NCBI GenBank assembly: GCA_947254385.1
Contig: CAMYCP010000025.1
Span: forward strand, 1-11,387
DNA length: 11,387 nt
Source of the DNA: an uncultured Filifactor sp.
Lineage (GTDB): Bacteria > Bacillota > Clostridia > Peptostreptococcales > Filifactoraceae
Reading direction: 5' to 3'
Shown here piece by piece: positions 1 to 5,443 of the stretch (positions within the stretch are counted from its first letter, which is position 1; each line of letters starts with the position of its first letter). The translations under genes and the position numbers were made by a program. The notes under the pieces were generated by a model. That model was not told the DNA's origin. It ran no database searches and was given only the letters and a program-made list of their open reading frames with translations.

Positions 1-1
1 G

Positions 2-97
2 AAAATTGATACTGTAATTTCTTGTGCAAATTTGTGTAAGTACAAAATAAACGTAATAGGCATAAGCATTTTAAATATTTTAAAATTTACGGAGTAA
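2..97 (+). CDS. C-terminal end of an unidentified upstream gene (partial)
   Basis: A frame that is open from the left edge runs for 31 codons to a TAA at 95-97. The stop overlaps the end of the ribosome-binding site of the next gene (GGAG at 91-94, then TAA), and 3 nt separate it from the next ATG. Such tight packing is typical of operon neighbours and is the main reason to believe the frame. The visible peptide ends in a hydrophobic stretch with two cysteines (ISCANLCKYKINVIGISIL), but I do not recognise a family. In DNA this AT-rich, 31 open codons can occur by chance, so the call is moderate. If real, the HAD gene downstream is the second or later gene of an operon, which fits the lack of a clear promoter just before it. 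Confidence 0.5.
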   Translation, partial: KIDTVISCANLCKYKINVIGISILNILKFTE

Positions 98-100
98 TTT

Positions 101-781
101 ATGAAAAAATATAAATATCTGTTATTTGATGTGGATATGACACTTTTGGATTTTAAAAAATCCGAAAAATTCGCACTTAAAAATACAGTGGAATATTTCG
201 GACATGAATTTAACGAAGATATACTCAAGATTTATGCAACTATAAATCAAAACTATTGGGAAAAGTACGAAAAAGGGGAGGTTAAAAAGGAAATTTTAAT
301 TTACGCAAGGTTTGCTGATTTTTTAGATACTTTAGACTGGGCGGGAGATAAAAATGCATGGGAAGATTTTTATCAAAATTCGATAGGCGAAACTGCGTTT
401 GTAATTGACGGAGCTGAAGAAGTGCTTGAAACTTTATATCAGAAATATCCGCTATACGTTATAAGCAACGGCACGGGCAAGACTCAGAGAAGTCGGCTGA
501 AAAACGCAAATCTGCTTAAGTATTTCAGATATCTTTTTATTTCTGAAGAATTGGGAGTACAAAAACCCGAAAAAGCATTTTTTGAGAAAGTTTTAAATAC
601 TGTGGATAAAAATAAAAGCGATTTTTTGGTTATCGGCGATTCATTGACTTCGGATGTGCTTGGCGCAAACAATTCGGGTCTTGATGTCTGCTGGTATAAT
701 TTTCAAAAGATTAAGAATTCAAAATATGATATAACTTATGAAATATCAAGTCTTCCGGAGCTTATAAAACTGCTTTCGTAA
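101..781 (+). CDS. yjjG: YjjG/YfnB-type HAD hydrolase (probable noncanonical pyrimidine nucleotidase)
   Basis: A cytosolic haloacid-dehalogenase-superfamily phosphatase of 226 residues, a normal length for the YjjG/YfnB group. All four HAD motifs are visible. Motif I is LLFDVDMTLLDF, with nucleophile D10 and acid/base D12. Motif II is ISNGT with S122. Motif III is K155 in GVQKPEKAFF. Motif IV is GDSLTSD at 179-185, with the Mg-binding acids. Residues ~15-95 form the helical C1 cap. Characterised YjjG proteins dephosphorylate pyrimidine nucleoside monophosphates, including damaged ones, and help keep modified bases out of DNA; that role is inferred here from family resemblance. Where relatives have DVDDT in motif I this protein has DVDMT, a change at a position that varies among HAD enzymes. 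The ATG is preceded by GGAG with 6-nt spacing. The gene probably belongs to an operon with the partial upstream frame. Substrate specificity is uncertain. Confidence 0.88.
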   Translation: MKKYKYLLFDVDMTLLDFKKSEKFALKNTVEYFGHEFNEDILKIYATINQNYWEKYEKGEVKKEILIYARFADFLDTLDWAGDKNAWEDFYQNSIGETAFVIDGAEEVLETLYQKYPLYVISNGTGKTQRSRLKNANLLKYFRYLFISEELGVQKPEKAFFEKVLNTVDKNKSDFLVIGDSLTSDVLGANNSGLDVCWYNFQKIKNSKYDITYEISSLPELIKLLS

Positions 782-782
782 A

Positions 783-984
783 AATGCTTATTAAAATGAT
801 AAAAGTAACCTCCAAAAATCAAAAAGAGAATTTGATATATTCTAATACTCTTTACTATATTTTTTGTTAGTTTATTTAATTGTTTCGTATTTTAACGTTC
901 ATATATTATTGTCGTACTACATTTTTTAACGCTTTTAAGCATTAGAGTCTTCCTAAAATATTTCAGTTTCAAAAAGCTATGATA
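783..984. other. AT-rich spacer between convergent genes
   Basis: About 200 bp between the HAD gene and the end of the minus-strand GIY-YIG gene. I see no convincing gene. It holds weak inverted repeats only: AAAGAG (823-828) with CTCTTT (848-853), followed by a T-run at 860-865, and a distant 8-bp pair AATGCTTA (783-790) with TAAGCATT (936-943). Neither is a strong terminator. The better plus-strand terminator lies further on, inside the neighbouring gene at 1013-1045. Confidence 0.4.
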
Positions 985-994
985 CTATAGTTTT
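972..994 (-). terminator. Weak AT-rich hairpin at the end of the metNI-GIY-YIG operon
   Basis: On the minus strand AAAACTAT can pair with ATAG-C-TTTT, with one bulged C and a 6-nt loop. The hairpin overlaps the TAG stop of the GIY-YIG gene (985-987). The T residues are mostly in the stem and the stem is nearly all A-T, so it may not terminate well. It is the only candidate I see for this operon's end. Confidence 0.3.
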
Positions 995-1257
995 AAGAAC
1001 TTTTTTGTAATTAAACTTTCCTTTTGTAATTTGGAAAGTTTTTTTATTTCTATTTCTCTTTTGAGCGCATCACTTAGATTACAGTAAATTTCATAATATG
1101 CAAGTTTTACGGGAATACGGGAGCGTGTGTATTTTGCGCCTTTTTTTTCATTGTGCGCCCGTATCCGTTTTTTTAAATTGTTTACCGTGTAGCCCGTGTA
1201 TAGCGAATTATCGTTACAACGCACCATGTATACATAGTATTTTTTTGTATCTTTCAT
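985..1257 (-). CDS. Small GIY-YIG domain protein (UPF0213, YhbQ/YazA type)
   Basis: A 90-residue single-domain protein of the GIY-YIG nuclease superfamily, the usual size for the UPF0213 group. The first signature triad is VYM (9-11) and the second YTG (20-22), about 10 residues apart. They are followed by the catalytic-type arginine R31, H35, the KYTRSR block (42-47), and the glutamate of the ALKREIEIKKL helix (E68) that would bind the metal. The family is thought to act on DNA, but the cellular role of these small members is poorly defined. Its ATG comes 8 nt after the metI stop, without a recognisable Shine-Dalgarno sequence, so translation may depend on coupling to metI. It is therefore the last gene of the metN-metI operon although it has no obvious link to methionine uptake. 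Its 3' end also carries a terminator-like hairpin for the opposite strand (residues 73-82). Confidence 0.9.
   Translation of the reverse strand: MKDTKKYYVYMVRCNDNSLYTGYTVNNLKKRIRAHNEKKGAKYTRSRIPVKLAYYEIYCNLSDALKREIEIKKLSKLQKESLITKKFLKL
1013..1045 (+). terminator. Intrinsic terminator for the HAD gene, inside the convergent GIY-YIG gene
   Basis: AAACTTTCC (1013-1021) and GGAAAGTTT (1033-1041) form a perfect 9-bp stem around an 11-nt loop. A run of seven T spans 1039-1045, so the plus strand has the hairpin-plus-U-tract form of an intrinsic terminator. On the minus strand no T-run follows, so it is directional. It lies 232 nt after the HAD stop codon and within codons 73-82 of the GIY-YIG gene. 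No stronger terminator is seen before it. Confidence 0.6.
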
Positions 1258-1265
1258 AAAAAATT

Positions 1266-1937
1266 TTAATGCGATACTTTGCGTGCCAAAAAATCTCCCG
1301 CCGCTTGTATCATATAGACGATGAGAAGGATTAAAACCACCGTAACAATCATTGCATCTTGTTTAAAGCCTTGATAGCCGTATCTTACCGCAAAATAACC
1401 CAGTCCTCCGGCGCCGACTACTCCGGCTATGGCTGAAAAATCCAACAGACTTATAAACGATACCGTTATTGCATTTATAACTCCCGAAAGTCCTTCTTTT
1501 AATATTACTTTGTATATTATTTGAAAAGGTGAAAAGCCCATGGCGGAAAATGCTTCTATCAAGCCTTTGTCCACGCTGTAAAGTGAGATTTCTATCTGTT
1601 TTGCCAAAAACGGCGTACACGCAACTGTAAGGGGAAACAGCGCCCCTTTAAGACCGATGCTTGTACCCATTACGATACGGGTAATACCTGTAAGAGAGGC
1701 AAATAAAATAATTGCGGGTATTGAACGCAAAGCGTTTACAATTTTTGAAAGTACACTGTACAAAAGTGAGTTTTCAAGAATATGTCCTTTGGATGTGACC
1801 AGCATCATAACCCCCAAAGGAAGTCCCAGGAGCGTCGAAAAAAATCCGGACACGCATATCATTACGAGTGTTTCTTTAAGCGCCGTAAAAAGTTCTCCCC
1901 AAAGTGATGTCATATTGGGCAGATAAGTTTCAATCAT
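1266..1937 (-). CDS. metI: Methionine ABC transporter permease MetI
   Basis: The integral membrane permease of a methionine-type ABC importer (MetNIQ, methionine uptake transporter family). It has 223 residues, the usual length. Five hydrophobic segments are visible, at about 22-46, 63-88, 98-117, 152-176 and 196-216. The cytoplasmic EAA loop that docks on the ATPase lies at about 127-147 (EAFSAMGFSPFQIIYKVILKE). The VGAGGLGYFAVRYGYQ block at 174-189 is typical of MetI. The ATG is preceded by GAGGTG (plus-strand 1945-1950) with 7-nt spacing and overlaps the last 8 nt of metN, so the two are co-translated. MetI pairs as a dimer with a MetN dimer. The partner lipoprotein MetQ is not in the window. 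Related permeases can carry D-methionine or dipeptides, so the exact substrate is inferred. Confidence 0.93.
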   Translation of the reverse strand: MIETYLPNMTSLWGELFTALKETLVMICVSGFFSTLLGLPLGVMMLVTSKGHILENSLLYSVLSKIVNALRSIPAIILFASLTGITRIVMGTSIGLKGALFPLTVACTPFLAKQIEISLYSVDKGLIEAFSAMGFSPFQIIYKVILKEGLSGVINAITVSFISLLDFSAIAGVVGAGGLGYFAVRYGYQGFKQDAMIVTVVLILLIVYMIQAAGDFLARKVSH

Positions 1938-2940
1938 GTTGTATCACCTCAATTTTAGTGCCGGTATTTTTTATATATTCCACGGCTTTTTTTATATTTT
2001 CATCCGTGCCGAGTATTTCCACATATAGACTGCCTATCATTGTTTCAGAGATTTTTTCGATATTTCCGAACAAAATGTTTACCAAAACGGCACAATTTTT
2101 AACAACTTCGGAAATTAAAGGAGTATGTGTGGTCTTACCTGTAAATGAAATTTTATAAATTACCCGATTTTCATCTTGGATTTTGTCTAAAAATTCGTCG
2201 TCGTGCATTGTTCCCGAAACAAATTTTTTAGCAATCTCAGTTTTCGGATTGGAAAAAATCTTTGCTATGTCACCCTTCTCCGCTATCTCACCGCTGTCCA
2301 TAACGGCTACATGGGTGCATATCTGTTTTACAACCTCCATCTGGTGAGTTATGATTACTATGGTGATACCTGTTTTTTCATGAATTTCTTTTAAAAGTTT
2401 AAGCACGGATTTCGTCGTGTCGGGATCCAGTGCGGAAGTCGCCTCGTCACATAAAAGTATCTCCGGATTGTCGGATAATGCCCGTGCTATTGCGACACGT
2501 TGCATTTGTCCGCCACTTAATTCCCTCGGGAAAGAGTGGATTTTATCACTTAAAGAGACCATTTGCAAAAGGTCGGTAACTTTTTTTTCAATCTCGCTTT
2601 TTTTGTATCCCCGCGCTTTTAAGGGTAGAGCGATGTTATCGAACACATCAATATTTTTCATGAGATTGAAATGTTGAAAAATCATACCTATCTTGCGTCT
2701 AAAAACTCTAAGTTCTTTTTTTGAAAGATAATTTAATTTTACATCGTTTATTACAACTTCTCCGGAGGTTGGACGTTCCAAAAAATTTATGCAGCGAATC
2801 AACGTACTTTTACCCGCTCCGCTGTAGCCTATAATACCGAAAATATCACCGTTTTCGATATTTAAATTTATATTTTTAAGCGCAAAAACATCGCCGCTTT
2901 TGCTTTTAAAAACTTTATTTACATTTTTTAGAGAAATCAA
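1930..2940 (-). CDS. metN: Methionine ABC transporter ATP-binding protein MetN with NIL domain
   Basis: The ATPase of the methionine importer, 336 residues. The nucleotide-binding domain fills residues 1 to ~240. Walker A is GYSGAGKST (38-46), the Q-loop glutamine is Q89 in MIFQHFNLM, the ABC signature is LSGGQ (141-145), Walker B is ILLCDEAT with D165 and E166, the D-loop SALD follows at 169-172, and the switch histidine is H199. A C-terminal NIL domain of about 80 residues (~257-336) is present. In E. coli MetN this domain binds methionine and shuts down transport when the cell has enough. The start is TTG at 2938-2940, preceded by AAGGTG (plus-strand 2946-2951) with 5-nt spacing; the resulting MISLKNVNKVF is a normal MetN N-terminus. 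A clear promoter lies just upstream, with too short a leader for an S-box or T-box riboswitch. Confidence 0.95.
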   Translation of the reverse strand: MISLKNVNKVFKSKSGDVFALKNINLNIENGDIFGIIGYSGAGKSTLIRCINFLERPTSGEVVINDVKLNYLSKKELRVFRRKIGMIFQHFNLMKNIDVFDNIALPLKARGYKKSEIEKKVTDLLQMVSLSDKIHSFPRELSGGQMQRVAIARALSDNPEILLCDEATSALDPDTTKSVLKLLKEIHEKTGITIVIITHQMEVVKQICTHVAVMDSGEIAEKGDIAKIFSNPKTEIAKKFVSGTMHDDEFLDKIQDENRVIYKISFTGKTTHTPLISEVVKNCAVLVNILFGNIEKISETMIGSLYVEILGTDENIKKAVEYIKNTGTKIEVIQHD

Positions 2941-2973
2941 ATTTTCACCTTCTACTGTTTTAATATATTCTTT

Positions 2974-3002
2974 ATATTAATTTAATAAACGAAAAAAGTC
3001 AA
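2974..3002 (-). promoter_or_regulatory. Sigma-A-type promoter of metN-metI-GIY-YIG
   Basis: Read on the minus strand, TTGACT (plus 2997-3002), a 17-bp spacer and TAATAT (plus 2974-2979) match the vegetative consensus closely. Transcription should begin near 2967, giving a leader of roughly 27 nt before the TTG start. There is no room for a riboswitch, so control by methionine would need a repressor or act through the NIL domain. Confidence 0.75.
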
Positions 3003-3035
3003 TTATAACGGTTTTGCCTTTTAAATCCTAAAAAT

Positions 3036-3064
3036 TACACAACTTAAAATTTTTAGATTATAAT
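3036..3064 (+). promoter_or_regulatory. Candidate promoter of the pepP-efp operon
   Basis: TACACA (3036-3041, four of six consensus bases), a 17-bp spacer and a perfect TATAAT (3059-3064) lie 55 bp before the peptidase ATG. The -10 box is strong and the -35 box weak. It points away from the metN promoter, and the two -35 boxes are about 34 bp apart, so one regulator bound between them could affect both operons. Confidence 0.55.
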
Positions 3065-3118
3065 TAATTGATTAACAATCCGCACTGTGATAAAATTAAA
3101 ATGAATGGAGGATTAATT

Positions 3119-4183
3119 ATGGATAGAATTACCGCTTTAAGAGATTTTATGAAAAAAGAATCTATAGACGGAGTATGGGTGAGTATGCCTGAAAATCTCC
3201 GTTATTACACCGGCTTTACCGGTACGACGGGCGAGGCGTTAATAACGCAGGAAAAACAGTTTTTTTATACGGATTTCAGATATTTACAACAAGCCGCAAA
3301 GCAATGCGCGGGATATGAAATTAAGGAAGTAAATAAAGATATAGGGACGTTCGATTATATTTTTAAGTCGGGTCTTGATAAAATCGCCTATGAAGATATG
3401 TATATATCCGCACACGAATTTAAAAAATTTGAAGAAAAAATGCCGGGTAAAAAGCTCTATCCTCTCGGAGAGACTTTAAGAAAACTGCGCAGCGTTAAAT
3501 ATGCGGACGAGCTTGAAAATTTGTATCATGCGGCTGAAATAGCCGATGAGGCGTTTAAACATATGCTTAACTTTATAAAACCGGGTTTAAGCGAAAAGGA
3601 GGTGGCGTTGGAACTTGAGTTTAAAATGCGTAAACTCGGAGCATCGGGACTTTCCTTTACCACTATAGCCGCCTCCGGTATAAGATCTTCCATGCCTCAT
3701 GGAGTTGCAAGCGATAAAATAATAGAAAAAAATGACTTTTTAACGCTGGATTTCGGATGTGTATACAATGGGTATTGTTCCGATATGACACGCACGATAG
3801 TTGTAGGTAAGGCAAACGACAGACAAAAGGAAATATATTCCATAGTGCTTGAAACACAACTTGAAGTGTTAAAACATATCCGCCCCGGTGCAAAGTGCAG
3901 TGAAGTGGATAAAGTATCCCGCGACATAATAGGATCTTACGGCTACGGCAAATATTACGGACACGGTCTGGGACACGGAGTGGGACTTGAAATACACGAA
4001 CTTCCCGTGTTCAATCCTTCTTCCGAAGATATATTGTATGAAAACAACATCGTCACCGATGAACCCGGAATATATATCCCGGATTTTGGAGGAGTGAGAA
4101 TTGAAGATACTGTACGTGTGACATCGGACGGGTGCGACAGGGTGTCCAAATCACCTAAGGAACTTATAGAACTTGATTTTTAA
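3119..4183 (+). CDS. pepP: Xaa-Pro aminopeptidase family protein (peptidase M24B)
   Basis: A cytosolic dimetal peptidase of 354 residues that removes N-terminal residues preceding proline or splits Xaa-Pro dipeptides. The creatinase-type N-terminal domain covers ~1-130 and the pita-bread catalytic domain ~135-354. All five metal ligands are visible: D211 (LTLDFG), D222 (SDMTRT), H286 (GHGLGHGVGLEIHE), E315 (TDEPGIYI) and E329 (VRIEDTV). H194 in SMPHG also fits the family. The size resembles short Firmicute members such as B. subtilis YqhT. The frame stays open back to a TTG at 3068, but the ATG at 3119 is chosen because GGAGG (3107-3111) precedes it by 7 nt and MDRITALRDFM is the usual N-terminus. 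It is the first gene of an operon with efp, 12 nt away, an old and common pairing of two proline-related functions. PepP versus PepQ specificity cannot be decided here. Confidence 0.93.
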   Translation: MDRITALRDFMKKESIDGVWVSMPENLRYYTGFTGTTGEALITQEKQFFYTDFRYLQQAAKQCAGYEIKEVNKDIGTFDYIFKSGLDKIAYEDMYISAHEFKKFEEKMPGKKLYPLGETLRKLRSVKYADELENLYHAAEIADEAFKHMLNFIKPGLSEKEVALELEFKMRKLGASGLSFTTIAASGIRSSMPHGVASDKIIEKNDFLTLDFGCVYNGYCSDMTRTIVVGKANDRQKEIYSIVLETQLEVLKHIRPGAKCSEVDKVSRDIIGSYGYGKYYGHGLGHGVGLEIHELPVFNPSSEDILYENNIVTDEPGIYIPDFGGVRIEDTVRVTSDGCDRVSKSPKELIELDF

Positions 4184-4195
4184 CGGAGGAAATGT

Positions 4196-4753
4196 ATGAT
4201 TTCAGCAGGAGAATTTCGTAAAGGCGTGACTTTTGAAATGGACGGGCAACCGTTTTTGATAGTGGACTTTCAACACGTAAAACCAGGTAAAGGTGCGGCG
4301 TTTGTAAGAACCAAATATCGTAACCTTATAACCGGAGTGTTGAGAGAAGAAACATTCAACCCTAACGACAAATATCCGGTAGCGCAAATTGAAACCAAAG
4401 AAATGGAATATCTCTACAACGACGGCGAACTCTATTATTTTATGGACGAAGAAACATTTGATCAAATTCCTTTAAACTACGAACAAGTAGAGGATGCGAT
4501 TAAATTTCTTAAAGAAAATGAAAAAGCCATGATAAGATTTTATAAAGGTAAAGCATTTCAAGTTGAAGCGCCGAATTTTGTAGAACTTCTCATAACTGAA
4601 ACCGAACCCGGAGTTAAAGGTGATACGGCAACCAACGTGACTAAAGCGGCTACCGTGGAAACAGGCGCCGTGATACAAGTGCCGATTTTTATCAACGAAG
4701 GGGACAAGGTTAAAATTGATACCCGCACGGGAGAATATCTGTCGCGTGTATGA
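4196..4753 (+). CDS. efp: Translation elongation factor P
   Basis: EF-P binds between the P and E sites of the ribosome and relieves stalling at runs of proline. The 185-residue length is standard. The three beta domains are in place: a KOW-like domain (~1-62), an OB domain (~67-125) and a C-terminal OB domain (~130-185) ending in the conserved GEYLSRV. The loop that reaches the peptidyl-transferase centre reads [14 protein letters not shown], with K32 at the tip. In B. subtilis the same lysine carries a 5-aminopentanol group; whether it is modified here is unknown and no modification gene is in the window. Two ATGs lie close together (4192 and 4196). The second is in frame and is preceded by GGAGG (4185-4189) with 6-nt spacing. 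It is co-transcribed with the peptidase upstream and the zinc-ribbon gene 35 nt downstream. Confidence 0.98.
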   Translation: MISAGEFRKGVTFEMDGQPFLIVDFQHVKPGKGAAFVRTKYRNLITGVLREETFNPNDKYPVAQIETKEMEYLYNDGELYYFMDEETFDQIPLNYEQVEDAIKFLKENEKAMIRFYKGKAFQVEAPNFVELLITETEPGVKGDTATNVTKAATVETGAVIQVPIFINEGDKVKIDTRTGEYLSRV

Positions 4754-4788
4754 TAACGGTTGATTTTAAACTGTGAAAGGAGTGCGTT

Positions 4789-5172
4789 ATGCAAAGTCTT
4801 AAAGAACAAATTGCTTACATTGAGGGTCTTTGTTCGGGATTAAAAATCAATAACAAAAGCTCGGAAGGAATCGTACTTAACGAAATTGTTTCACTGCTTT
4901 CAAACATGGCAACTGAGGTAACTTATCTTGAAGATAGGTTGTCGGATTTGGAAGAAGATTTTTACGATGATGAAGACGAATATGATGATGAAGACGAATA
5001 TGATGATGAAGACGAATATGATGACGGAGATGACAATTATCTTAAAATGACGTGCCCCGCCTGTGGTGCTGAAGTAAATATCAGCGAAGAAGAACTTGCC
5101 GATGAAACACTGGACATACATTGTCCGAAATGTGATGAAATTTTGGTTGACAGCGTCACGGAAGAAGATTAA
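4789..5172 (+). CDS. CD1247-type protein: helical N-terminus, acidic repeat linker, zinc ribbon
   Basis: A 127-residue protein of unknown function that resembles a family I recall being named after Clostridioides CD1247, often found beside efp in Clostridia. Three parts are visible. Residues 1-57 are probably two or three helices (MQSLKEQIAYIEGLCSGLKI, then TEVTYLEDRLSDLEED). Residues 59-83 are an acidic linker with three copies of YDDEDE and a partial fourth. Residues 88-116 form a zinc ribbon with paired cysteines C89/C92 (CPAC) and C112/C115 (CPKC). The ATG at 4789 is preceded by AAAGGAG (4776-4782) with 6-nt spacing, and the gene lies 35 nt after efp with no terminator between. The acidic linker plus zinc ribbon suggest contact with RNA polymerase, the ribosome or a basic partner, but that is speculation. 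The linker is encoded by an exact tandem repeat. Confidence 0.8.
   Translation: MQSLKEQIAYIEGLCSGLKINNKSSEGIVLNEIVSLLSNMATEVTYLEDRLSDLEEDFYDDEDEYDDEDEYDDEDEYDDGDDNYLKMTCPACGAEVNISEEELADETLDIHCPKCDEILVDSVTEED
4963..5028 (+). repeat. 18-bp in-frame tandem repeat coding for YDDEDE
   Basis: Three copies of the 18-bp unit TATGATGATGAAGACGAA at 4963-4980, 4981-4998 and 4999-5016, then a partial fourth copy from 5017. Copies two and three are identical and copy one differs by one silent base (TAC for TAT). The unit is six codons, so gain or loss of copies by slippage would change linker length without breaking the frame. Confidence 0.9.
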
Positions 5173-5180
5173 AAAATTAA

Positions 5181-5215
5181 AGGCGACATAAGTTAAACAT
5201 AAATTTGTGTCGCCT
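5181..5215 (+). terminator. Hairpin after the pepP-efp-zinc-ribbon operon
   Basis: AGGCGACATAAG (5181-5192) pairs with TTTGTGTCGCCT (5204-5215) as a 12-bp stem with two G-T pairs and an 11-nt loop, 8 nt after the stop codon. The outer eight pairs are perfect. The T-run (5226-5231) starts 10 nt after the stem, so it is not a textbook intrinsic terminator. It may be a weak terminator or an mRNA 3'-end stabiliser. Confidence 0.5.
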
Positions 5216-5329
5216 GTACATAAGATTTTTTATATTTTTGGTAAACAAATATCGTTTCATTTGGCGTAATATTCGGTAGAGTTTTAAGATAAAACAAACA
5301 TGATTATTTTTACAAATTTATCGTGTCTG

Positions 5330-5367
5330 AAAAAAACGGGAAACGGCACATATCGTTTCCTTTTTTT
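5330..5367 (+). terminator. Bidirectional intrinsic terminator before rnc
   Basis: GGAAACG (5339-5345) and CGTTTCC (5354-5360) form a 7-bp stem with an 8-nt loop, flanked by seven A (5330-5336) and seven T (5361-5367). This is the classic shape of an intrinsic terminator working in both directions. It would stop read-through from the operon on the left before the rnc promoter, whose -35 box begins in the same T-run. Confidence 0.75.
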
Positions 5368-5393
5368 GATAATCATACAATAAACGGTATAAT
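5366..5393 (+). promoter_or_regulatory. Sigma-A-type promoter of rnc-smc-ftsY
   Basis: TTGATA (5366-5371, five of six consensus bases), a 16-bp spacer and a perfect TATAAT (5388-5393) lie 50 bp before the rnc ATG. Transcription should start near 5400. The first two bases of the -35 box are the last two of the T-tract of the preceding terminator. Confidence 0.75.
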
Positions 5394-5443
5394 CTAAAAT
5401 CAAAAATGAAATTGCATGATTATTAAAGGAAAGTGAGGAGAAA

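Larger units (their letters stand above)
5299..5424. repeat. Short repeats around the rnc promoter (CATGATTATT and inverse)
   Basis: CATGATTATT occurs at 5299-5308 and again at 5415-5424, and its core in inverted form (ATAATCAT) at 5369-5376. The inverted copy overlaps the -35 box of the rnc promoter and the last copy lies in the predicted 5' leader. A second repeat, ATATCGTTTC, occurs at 5249-5258 and 5350-5359, with a near-inverse AAACGGTAT at 5382-5390. They may be operator half-sites, but short AT-rich repeats also arise by chance. Confidence 0.45.

Noticed and set aside
783..943. Long-range inverted repeat AATGCTTA / TAAGCATT as ends of a mobile element
   Set aside because: Only 8 bp, about 145 bp apart, with no transposase, target duplication or internal structure; expected by chance in AT-rich DNA.
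2941..2973. SAM or T-box riboswitch in front of metN
   Set aside because: The promoter leaves a leader of only about 27 nt, and no conserved stem pattern is visible.
3068..3118. Longer N-terminus of the peptidase from a TTG at 3068
   Set aside because: No ribosome-binding site before it, and it would start almost on top of the predicted -10 box. The ATG at 3119 has GGAGG at 7 nt and gives the usual family N-terminus.
4963..5028. CRISPR-like array
   Set aside because: The 18-bp units are contiguous with no spacers and lie in frame inside a coding gene, so this is a coding tandem repeat.
5216..5329. Small RNA gene or small protein between the two hairpins
   Set aside because: No promoter with acceptable spacing found (a TAATAT at 5267-5272 lacks a proper -35 box) and no frame with a ribosome-binding site.
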